The notes beneath the pieces were generated by a model, which saw nothing but the letters and a program-made list of their open reading frames with translations, searched no databases and was not told the origin of the DNA. A stretch of 64,000 bases of DNA, taken from Craterostigma plantagineum (lineage: Eukaryota > Streptophyta > Magnoliopsida > Lamiales > Linderniaceae). The stretch spans positions 248,001-312,000 of the forward strand of contig JAPQWV010000635.1 of assembly GCA_027422505.1 (NCBI GenBank), written 5' to 3'. Of the stretch, positions 48,420-57,242 are shown one piece after another. The stretch's first letter is position 1; each line of letters begins with the position of its first letter. The translations under genes and the position numbers were made by a program.

Positions 48420-49090
48420 ACAAATGGTACGATATACTTTCATAATTTGGTACTGTATATGTGCAATTATAGATACGATAAACCTGCACGTTATGGTACT
48501 ATATAGGTACATGTTAAGGTACCTTCTGTAAATCACAAAGTACCTTACTGTACAACAGATAAGGTACTTCATGTGCGATATATAAGGTACGGTATACATT
48601 TACGTATTGGTACGGTTAACCTGCACTTAGGGTACGCTATATGTAAGCGATATGGTACGATAATATAAAAGACAAGGTACTCTATATCTTTTGTTTATGG
48701 TACGCCATATATTAACATAATGGTACAACATACAAGGTACTTCATATATTATGTTTATGGTACGATATATATATACCCAGTGGTACTATTAACCTGCGTA
48801 TTAAAGTACTCTGTGTAAAAGTTCTGGTACGGTAATATCAAAGACTAGGTACTTCATATCTTCTGTTTATAGTACACCATATATGTACATAATGATACGA
48901 TTAAGCTGCATATTTTGGTACTCCGTATGTAAAAGACGTGGTACGGTAATATACAAGACAAGGTTCTTCATATATTCTGTTTTGGTACTGTATATTTGTA
49001 CCTAATGGTACGATTAAGCTGCATATTATGGTACTCTGTGTGTAAAAGAAAATGTACGACAATATAAAAACCTATGGTACTGCATAATAG
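48420..49090. repeat. Irregular GGTAC-rich repeats, right half of element B
   Basis: GGTACGGT, GGTACTTCATAT and GGTACTCT words repeat. A higher unit of about 120 bp built on CATATCTTYTGTTTATGGTAC recurs near 48690, 48750, 48855 and 48968. Longer than its counterpart in A (25890-26310). Confidence 0.78.
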
Positions 49091-49339
49091 ACGGACAGAT
49101 TTACAGAACTACACAACAAGCGAACAATACTGAGTCATGAACAAAATCCAAACAGTCTCAGAACGGTCTCATCCCAAACTCAAAAGAAGTTAACCTACAT
49201 AAACAAAGTCTCCAAACGGTCTCACATCATATTCAAGTAACTTAACCAAACAGATCAAGCATACAATTGTGCTCGTCACGTAAAATGCAAGCAGCCATAG
49301 AAGTACGATACACTATAACGCTTTATCAATGCCACAATT

Positions 49340-49510
49340 CGAGCAAACGAATGTGACATCTTAAGCATATCTACAAAAAGTGAAACGGAGACCTTCTTAT
49401 AGCTTCTTTTTGATCTGGGGTCATCCTACCCTCCAAATGGCTTATGGTAGATCAAAACAGCGCAGGATGGAACCTTGAAGACAGCTCAGATCTGTTCCGT
49501 AGGCATTTCT
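49340..49510 (-). pseudogene. DUF1985-like fragment in element B
   Basis: The minus strand repeats the short coding-like text of A at 27070-27225 (Arg/Cys-His-rich start, then a Lys/Glu-rich stretch) with stops and indels. Its meaning rests on the comparison with A. Confidence 0.3.
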
Positions 49511-49529
49511 GCAAAAAATCTACTGTCAA

Positions 49530-49850
49530 AAGAAGTACCATTTTATTCACACAAGGGGTACCAATTTGCCCAAACAGAGGTTACCAAAAGCAGTGATAAT
49601 GTAGTACCAAAACAAATTGACCCCGTTCAAAAAACCAGTTAACAAGCAGTACCATGTACCAATTTGCCCAAACTGAGAGTACCAAATGCAGTGATTATGT
49701 AGTACCAAAATAAATTGACCTCATTTGAAAAAACCAGTTAACAAGCAGTACCAATTTATTCACGCAAGGGGTACCACTTTGCCCAAACAGAGGGTACCAA
49801 ATGCGGTGATAATGTAGTACCAAAACAAATTGACCCCATTAGAACAAATC
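49530..49850 (-). repeat. About 105-bp GTAC-rich tandem repeat, right end of element B
   Basis: Three copies of the AGTACCATTTTATTCAC / GGGTACCAATTTGCC / AGTACCAAAACAAATTGACC unit start near 49533, 49645 and 49746. Same family as 27250-27575. Confidence 0.85.
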
Positions 49851-50559
49851 AAAATCAACCCATTCCAAAAAACCCAAATCGGCAACTGTTAATTCACCCA
49901 TCCGAAAATACAAGCACAAAAATCCCTAATCGAACAACAAATCGGTGTTATTCCAAAACACGCAGCCATTGTTACGAACATTAACCGAAAATGCTTAAAC
50001 CCAACTAATAATGGCAAAATCAAACTAGATACAAGCCTATTGAGGACGGGAATACTGCGACGAAATGCGACGACGTACGGTATTACTACGAATGACTTAC
50101 CTACCGATTTCAGAAGGGGAAACCACGACGAACGAGTGGACAGGCGACGTTGAATCTGAAGCAACAACGAACACGGCTCGATTTCTGGGATTAAATCTGA
50201 AATTTGGGTTTGGGAGAGTGAGAACTTTCTTTGTTTAGGAATGAATGAACGTGAATGAGAAAAAGGTAAAAGATGTAATAAAGTTGTTTTAGCAAGGGTA
50301 AATCCGTCAGTTAGGTACCTATCAGTAAAATAAAATTCAACTAGGTACCTAGATTAAAAATGAAGCTGACTAGGGACTGATCTGTCTTATTTTTATTGAT
50401 GTAGGTATTTAAGTGTTGAATCCCCATAAAATAAAAAATCTCCAACTAACTCCATTTACTATATTTAGTTTTCTAATATTTTTAGTTAAAAAACTATTAT
50501 ATCTTTAAGCTTAGAGTTTATCTGTAGTTGAATTTAAATTATAGTTACCAATTAACTAT

Positions 50560-50873
50560 CACTACTACAAATCAGACCTATTAGACACCAAAATTTCATA
50601 TCTATTGAGGGATTAGACACATAATTATCCGTGTGTGATGCGTAGGTGTTGTTCTCGTAGCAAATTGGACATGGATACATATCATTTATAAAATAAATTT
50701 TGTCACGTTTTCGTTTTTATTCCGTATCTAATACGTGTCTAAGTAAAAGCATTAATTTATTTTGAAATAAACACAAAAGACCGTGTTAGAATTTGTTTCT
50801 AATACTCGCAATTTAAACACGAAACCAATTCTGATTTTATTTTTCGTGTCTGATACTATGTTTTATTGTAGTG
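50560..50873. mobile_element. CACTA-type MITE
   Basis: 314 bp with ends CACTACTACAAATCAGACC and, on the minus strand, CACTACAATAAAACATAGTA. It is flanked by the 3-bp duplication TAT (50557-50559 and 50874-50876), the size for CACTA elements. The inside is AT-rich and repeats GTGTCTAATAC/GACACG words on both arms; non-coding. Confidence 0.88.
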
Positions 50874-51523
50874 TATATTATTTAAAAAATTTAATATTAT
50901 ATATTTATAAATTATAACACACACGCTAAGAGTCTACAAACTAGTAATTTAGTTATAGTACTATGCACAAAAATTGAGATGAGACACATTGAGTCCACCT
51001 CGAAATTGAAGTGTCGGATAATCGATAGTGAGATTAAGATTTGCTTCAAATTAAAACTTAATCCCGGAGTAACTTTTGGTATATATTTGATAGGGTAATT
51101 CTGTTGGCCACCGTTATTCATTAGTTCTATTTATACCCCCAATTAGTATGTTCACTTATTATTATTAATATATGTAAAGTAATCAATTAAATACTATTTT
51201 GATTGATTTTTTTGTCTACTTTTCTGTAAAATATTATGTTTGCACATTCCTGGTTAGTATATCCACAAATTGATATCTAAAACCATTAGATTTTCTATTA
51301 TTTATTAATTATTACATTTCTCATAAGAAATATATTTTTTTTTTCAATAAAAAGTTCAAAAAACATTAAGAAAATAAATATTTTTCGCTCGTTGTAATAT
51401 AAATAGCGGTTTATTTTCCGTCTATTTGCCTTCTTGCTTATTTCTTCATTAATTTAATACATTTTTTTTATAAACTACATATTAGCCTAACACTCCAAAA
51501 TATGGTTATTAAGATCATGTTAA
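50874..51523. other. AT-rich intergenic DNA
   Basis: No ORF above 70 codons that resembles a protein, no repeats of note. The minus frame at 50912-51121 is unrecognised. Confidence 0.5.
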
Positions 51524-51679
51524 GGGTGCGTTTAGTCCGCGGAAATCGACACGGAAAAGAAAAGAAAAGAAAAGTGTGGTGTTCCGCATCAAATCATTGT
51601 ACTTTACGGTTCACGTGTCGTACAATTATACTTTTTCTTTTCTTTTCCACGTCGAAATCCACGAACCAAACGGAGCCTA
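51524..51679. mobile_element. Small fold-back MITE
   Basis: GGTGCGTTTAGTCCGCGGAA at the left and the complement of GGCTCCGTTTGGTTCGTGGA at the right form inverted ends of about 40 bp. Both continue into matching AAAAGAAAAGAAAA / TTTTCTTTTCTTTT arms. The GGNGCGTTTGGT start resembles Tourist/PIF or hAT MITEs. The flanking duplication is unclear, so the superfamily is open. Confidence 0.6.
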
Positions 51680-51839
51680 GAGCATTCTTCATTTTCTTCC
51701 CTTTTCAATTTTCAGGCTTGTTTGGTTTGGCATCGGCAATCAAACAAGGGGAGAAAAAAGCTCCAATAACGACGAGACTCAAACCTCTAGCTCGAAAGAA
51801 GCGAACACATATGTGAACAACAACATCAAACGCACATAA

Positions 51840-52098
51840 AAACACAAGCAAAAGAAATTAATCAATCAAATAAAAATATTGGAGGATTAAAAACTAGTTA
51901 TAAAGTGGAATGTCATAAATTAATCAATAAAGTAGGGGGTTAGAAATTAAATTAACATAAAATAGGTTGAAAAATAAGAAATTGATTGTAAAATAAAGTA
52001 CCAAAAAATATAATTTAAATAATGTCCATATGAAGATTTGAACTCATGACCTCTAAAAATAAAGTCCAACACTTAACCAATTGGCCAGACCATTTTAT
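51840..52098 (-). mobile_element. tRNA-derived SINE-like sequence
   Basis: On the minus strand, TGGCCAATTGGTTAAGTGTT (about 52070-52090) matches an RNA polymerase III A box. About 35 bp on, GGTCATGAGTTCAAATCTTC (about 52030-52050) matches a B box. This spacing is that of tRNA-derived SINE heads. The AT-rich body would extend to about 51850; its end is not defined. It could also be an isolated tRNA-like relic. Confidence 0.4.
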
Positions 52099-52899
52099 AC
52101 AACTTTAACTCTAGTTTTACAATTTATCACAATTTCATTTTTTTATTGTTTAATTAATTCTGAAGCAGACCGGAATCGGACCGGATTTCCAGCCGGTTCG
52201 CCGATTTCCGGGTTGAACCAGCTGGTCCGGTCCGTTTTTCAAAACCATGAACTAGAGCTGTCAAAACCATGAACCGGCCGGTCCCGCCCTGCCTATGGGG
52301 CGAGTTGGGCTCGGATTTTTAAGGCCCGCCAGAAGGCAGGCCTAAACGGGCTAGCCAGCGAACGGCCCGTGGGCCGGCCCACCATATCTTTTATTAATTT
52401 TTTTTATAAATTAAATATATATTTATTTAAATAGAGGAATTATTGATTTTATTTATAATTATGATGTATTTATTAATTAATACATAATTAATGTATATTT
52501 AAATATTATAATTAAATAATTAATGATGCATTTATTAATCAATACATAATTAATGTATATTTAAATATGAGTAATTTAGAGAAAAATACCTAAATGGAGT
52601 TTAATCATACGAATCAGTCCCTACAGGATTTGTTTTATGAATAAGGACTGCCACAAGGCATAATCTTAGTTTTAACTCCCCTCAACTGGAAATTACGATG
52701 ATACCCTTTGTCTTTCCCAAATAAAAAAAACAATTAATAACTGAAACTACGATGGACAGAGGAGAACAGTTCATTAAATGGAAATCAATCATTTTTTTTT
52801 CTCCCTTCGAACATGAGAAACATGAGAAAAAGCAACTAGGCATAAAACAAACCGAAATTGCTCATCTTAATGGAAATCAATCAGTTTTTTTTCTCCCTT

Positions 52900-53345
52900 C
52901 GAAGAAACGGATTTAAGCTTTATCCAAACACCGGTCCATCGCAGTTCGAGGGATTCGAAAAGAGGTTTGGGAAGATTATCCAAATCGCACCATTCCCAGC
53001 CGCAGCACTTCTCAAGCTCGGCGTTGATTGGCTCTTGGGTCGGATCGTCGCGCTCGGCGCGCAGGAAAACGGCGATCAACTGGGTGCACAGCGGGTCGGC
53101 GAAGACGTGGTTCTTCGCAGTGAGCTGCTCGACGATGGTTACGTCTAGGCCAGTCTCTTCCTTGACTACGCGCGCCGCGCATTCTTCGAAGCTCTCGCCT
53201 GCAAATCGAAATGTCAGAGCTATTGATTTTTGGTCGGCGACGCAAAACCCATGATTAACTGATTTTAGGATTTGGTGTTATTTGAGAAAGGTAAAAAGGG
53301 GATGAGAAGATCTATCCGAACTCGACGTGGCCGCCGGGAAGGTGC
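52900..53345 (-). pseudogene. Captured Nudix hydrolase fragment (plant NUDX1-like)
   Basis: Nudix hydrolases cleave nucleoside diphosphates linked to other groups. On the minus strand, a first piece (53317-53345) reads HLPGGHVEF, the start of the Nudix region. After a short intron, 53198 downward reads ESFEECAARVVKEETGLDV, then LTAKNHVFADPL, ERDDPTQEPINAELEKCCGWEW and NLPKPLFESLE. This is close to the cytosolic plant NUDX1 type. The Nudix box normally has REUXEEXGU; here the first Glu is Val (RVVKEETGL), which removes a metal-binding residue. The intron starts GA instead of GT and an in-frame TAG precedes HLPGG. The N-terminal exons are absent. It is therefore a dead gene fragment, probably captured by element F. 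Confidence 0.82.
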
Positions 53346-53594
53346 TAGCCTGGGGATGGGATGGCAAGTGGTTGGATAAATATGGAAGTGAAGAGCTTCG
53401 GGACCCAAAAATTCATTCCTGGAAAATATAGTCAATACTAAAGAGGTAGAGGACGAGTTTGGCAAGCTCTTTAGCTCGACGTCTGTTGAGTTGTTTGTGA
53501 GGATAAATGTACTCAATGTGTGAGATGTTTGGTTAGAATTACAAATTTAGTCTTACGTGTCTTGCCTCAATTCGCATGTATTTTTCACTTAAAA

Positions 53595-53905
53595 ATCGAT
53601 ACTTGATTTCGAGGATAAAATGCCTAAATCGTTAAGAAAAGTACATGATTTGGATGCCACAAATACCTATATTTATGAACGAACTTCTTGTCAATTGGGC
53701 TACATCTAAGACTAAAATGGTTGGTTTTCTTAAAAAGATCTATCATGAAATGTATATTAATCATCACAAACACAAAAAGAAGCTTTCCCACAATTTTACA
53801 TTTTAACTACGTCCTATACTTGATTTTGAGTGTAAAATACCTAAATCATTACGAATAATACCCAATTTGGGTGCCAAAATACAGATATTTATGAACGAAA
53901 TACCT
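53595..53905. repeat. Two-copy tandem repeat of about 217 bp in element F
   Basis: TACTTGATTTYGAG, TAAAATRCCTAAATC and ATATTTATGAACGAA recur about 217 bp apart (53601 and 53818). Confidence 0.6.
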
Positions 53906-53959
53906 TAATATGTAACATGACTAAAACTATCATTTTAGAGTTAGATAACTCGACCATAT

Positions 53960-55165
53960 ACACAAGTATTTTATGCATAAAAATCAGTATTCGTGGCCTT
54001 AAATTAGGTACTTTTAGTATTGATTTAGGTATTTTGTTGCTGAATTCAAGTATTTGACCGTGAATGAATGTGAAGTTGCTAGAAAACTCATTTTATGTTG
54101 TTTATGATGAGTAATGCCCTTAAAAAATAAGATGTTGATTAAAAACCATCATTTTAAAATTAGATAACTCGACAGTATACATAAGTATTTTATGCGTACA
54201 AATCAGTATTCGTGGCCTTAAATTAGGTACTTTATGTCGAGATTAGGTATTTTATTGCTGAATTCAAGTATTTGAACGTGAATGAATGTGAAGTTGCTAG
54301 AAAACTCATTTTATGTTGTTTATGATGAGTAATGCCGTTAATATGTAAGATGTTGATTACACCCCAACATTTTAGACTTAGATAACTCGACCATATACAC
54401 TAGTATTTTATGCATAAACATCAGTATTTATGTCCTTATATTAGGTACTTTCAGTATCGATTTAGGTATTTTGTTGCTGAATTCAAGTATTTGAACGTGA
54501 ATAAATGTGAAGTTGCTAGAAAACTCATTTTATGTTGTTTATGATGAGTAATGTCCTTAATTTGTAAGATGTCGATTAACAATCATCATTTCAGACTTAG
54601 ATAACTCGACCATATACACAAGTATTTTATGCATAAAAATCAGTGTTTGTGGCATTAAAGTAGGTACTTGGAGTCTCGATTTAGGCATTTTGTTGCCGAA
54701 TTCAATATTTGACCGTGAATGAATGTGAAGTTGCTAGAAAACTCATTTTATGTTGTTTATGATGAGTAATGCCCTTAATTTGTAAGATGTTGATTAAAAA
54801 TCATCATATTAGACTTAGATAACTCGACCATGCACAGAAGTATTTCATGCATACAAATCAGTATTAGTGTCCTTAAATTAGGTACTTTCAGTATCGATTT
54901 AGGTCCTTTGTTGCTGAATTCAAATATTTGATCGTGAATGAATGTGAAGTTGCTAGAAAACTCATTTTATGTTTTTTATGATGAGTAGTGTCATTAATAT
55001 GTAAGATGCTGATTAAACACTGACATTTTAGACTTAGATAACTCGACCATATACACAAATATTTTATACATACAAATCAGTATTTGTGGCCTTAAATTAG
55101 GTACTTGGAGTCTCGATTTAGGTATTTTATTACTGAATTCAAGTATTTGCCCTACATAATCTGTC
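53960..55165. repeat. About 219-bp tandem repeat array in element F, five to six units
   Basis: The landmark GAATGTGAAGTTGCTAGAAA occurs at about 54067, 54287, 54505, 54723 and 54945. Each unit also holds ACTCGACCATATACACAAGT, AATTAGGTACTTTCAGTAT and ATTTTATGTTGTTTATGATG. Units differ at about 10% of positions by eye. The length equals the unit in the two flanking blocks (about 217-218 bp). Confidence 0.9.
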
Positions 55166-55379
55166 GAATACCTGAATTCGAATAAAAAATAATTAAATAA
55201 TGAACATAAATACTTGATTTATCATATAAAATACTGATTCTAATACAAAAATACTTTTGAAAGGGGGCGAGATACATTCACAAAAATCATTGTTTAAATG
55301 TACCATATTAAGTGTTTGTGCAAAAAATACTTGCGGATAGTGACGAATAATTTAAGACTGAAATCGTAGATTTTAAGCA

Positions 55380-55765
55380 CATATCTAATGTGGCGAGTAA
55401 TATATGACAAATTGTATATTTCAATAATACATCTTGCATAATAAGGACATTGATAATCATAAATATCAAAAGAGGTGTTTTCCCCATCTTATTTATCGCA
55501 CTAAGTCGGATACTTGAATTCGATACTAAATACTCAAAATCAGGCCAAAAGTACTTAATTTCGAATCCAAAATACTGGTATTTGTGCGGACAATACCTGC
55601 AAATTGTGCTGGAGAATATAGGACTAAAATTGTATATTTCAATAAGACATTTACATAATAAGGACATTGATCACCACCAATACCAAAAGAGATGTTTTCT
55701 CCATCTTCTTTTCGTACTAAGTCGGATACTTGAATTCAATACCAAAATACTCAAAATAATTACAT
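55380..55765. repeat. Two-copy tandem repeat of about 218 bp, right side of element F
   Basis: AATAAGGACATTGATMA and CTAAGTCGGATACTTGAATT recur 218 bp apart (about 55440 and 55658). Sequence is unlike the 219-bp array apart from the TACTT/TAGGTACT words, but the period is the same. Confidence 0.75.
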
Positions 55766-55798
55766 AATCAGCTAGCAACATTAAAAAATTTATAAAGA

Positions 55799-56215
55799 TT
55801 AAAAAAACACATAGAAAGAAGATCCATTCGCCTGAAGCACGAACTCTTCGAAAGTATAAGTCGGTACAAATGATAAGTCCTTGGTCAATTCCACCGAACC
55901 ACCAGCCTCATCCACGCGGTGACTGTGGTGGTTGTACCTGAAGCGCCTTTGATGTTGCTGCGATGGTTGTGCCATGAATTGGGTGGCATTTTGGTTGGTG
56001 TGTAATTTGAGCCCTAGCATATACAGCTCCATCATCGTTGCCCTTGTGAGTTGTGAGGAAAGATCAAATTCCAATTTGCTTTGTCTATTTTCCAAGCTAT
56101 TAGATTCTTCTTCGTTGGCCGCCAATAAGGTTCCCACAGATCATCATTGCGGGAATACGCGCCGAGACGGCGGTCTGCAACTCCCTCCTCGGCGGTCTGC
56201 TCAAGTTGGGGAAGC
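55799..56215 (-). other. Unrecognised ORF in element F
   Basis: A 112-codon minus-strand frame (55799-56137, non-ATG start) with protein-like composition: a Glu/Ser-rich start, NATQFMAQPSQQHQRRFRYN in the middle, and SVELTKDLSFVPTYTFEEF near its end. It might be a second captured gene fragment. I do not recognise it. Confidence 0.25.
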
Positions 56216-56559
56216 TAATTGATCCTGCGATATATGAGAGAAGATGGTCAACGAAGACTAGTGTTGGGTAACAGTGAAGTTTGATTACCTCAGTGATAAT
56301 GCGTTGTTAGTGGCGGTACATTCCAAAGTGGCGAAATTAATGGAATTGTGGAAAAGTTTTAGTTTAGTAAAATATGTGAGGGAGTTGAAACTATATTACT
56401 GCTAGTGGCAGTCCTTATTCACAAAAGTAATTACGCAGGTACTGATTCATAATATAAATATGTCACTAGGTACTGCTAGTGGCAGTCCTTATACTTTGAA
56501 GGCCCGTCACATGGCGGGCCAGCCCGCCCCGCCCCGCCAAACAGACGACAACGTACAGA

Positions 56560-57242
56560 ACGAATGGACACACAACAGAAACAAACAACACTTGGACACA
56601 AACAACAAACACTCAGTAATACTTACAACATGGAAAAAAAAAAGAAAAACAAGAAAACCACTTACACGCATGAAACGGAGAAGAAATGAAGAAAAAAAGA
56701 GTTCAAGAGACCTCCCCAACCTCCATTAATGGAGGAAGGGGGAGAAGGTTTAGGGATTTTAACATTTGATCAGCTTTGTTTTTTGAGCCATTTTATTTTT
56801 TAGAGTTCTATCGTTGGACTAACAAAATATTGGTTACCAATACAGACCGAAAAAAGTGCAAAATACGAAGTGATTTATCAACCATTTTCTGAACACATAG
56901 ATCGACCCAACAAATAAGTTCAGTAATATGGAAAGGAAATGCTATATGTGCGATGCGAGTACATGAACAATAGGTTACTAGCAACATAAATTGATTTTAC
57001 TACACTCATCGTTAAAAATATCCTAACCCAATCTTAGTACACATACTGTAATAACAATTTCAAACATATGGCCTTGTTTGGGTACAGGATTAACGTCAAC
57101 CAAATTAGGCGAAACTATTGCTTAGGTCTTTTTAATTGCCCGTAAATAAGTTATTACAAAGAAAGTTGACCTATTCCGTCAATAAATCACCCATGTTTTG
57201 CATCGAAATTCATAGAAACCTCGCAACTTAAATAGGAAAACC
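56560..57242. other. Intergenic, upstream of the glycosyltransferase-like pseudogene
   Basis: A Lys/Arg-rich chance ORF (56460-56729) and AT-rich sequence; no clear TATA box was singled out. The context of the ATG at 57243 (AAAACCATGG) is favourable. Confidence 0.4.

Larger units (their letters stand above)
46049..50425. mobile_element. MULE-like element B, sister of A
   Basis: 4,377 bp with a perfect 9-bp duplication ATAAAATAA (46040-46048 and 50426-50434). It has the same ends as A: CGGAAATCTACACATAAATA on the left, and on the right minus strand GGGGATTCAACACTTAAATA. The order is leader-like exon with a GT-type donor near 46365, N-terminal ORF (46769-47023), left GTAC array, segment shared with A, right GTAC repeats, minus-strand relic, and repeat near the right end. 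It lacks A's coiled-coil/acidic relic. Two copies about 23 kb apart with separate duplications show two independent insertions. Confidence 0.88.
52570..56491. mobile_element. MULE-like element F carrying a Nudix gene fragment
   Basis: About 3.9 kb. The ends are inverted copies for about 75-100 bp: left AATACCTAAATGGAGTTTAA, then GAATCAGTCCCTACAGG and GAATAAGGACTGCCAC; right, on the minus strand, GTACCTAGTGACATATTTAT, then GAATCAGTACCTGCG and the same GAATAAGGACTGCCAC. GATCAGTCCCTAG also occurs near the right end of A and B, tying F to that group. CTGCTAGTGGCAGTCCTTAT is duplicated near the right end, which blurs the boundary, and no 9-bp duplication could be fixed. Inside are a Nudix gene fragment, 219-bp tandem repeats and an unrecognised ORF. 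Confidence 0.65.
52253..56550. mobile_element. hAT-type MITE split by MULE-like element F
   Basis: The left arm starts TAGAGCTGTCAAAACC and continues GC-rich (GGCCCGCC, GGGCCGGCCC) into an AT-rich core to about 52569. The right arm (about 56492-56550) resumes GC-rich (GCGGGCCAGCCCGCCCCGCC) and ends near ACAGACGACAACG. It is of the same type as the MITE at 22309-22688. The right edge and duplication are not clear, and the right arm seems partly degraded. Confidence 0.5.

Noticed and set aside
52253..56550. A clean 9-bp duplication for element F
   Set aside because: The right end is blurred by a duplicated CTGCTAGTGGCAGTCCTTAT and no matching flanks could be fixed.
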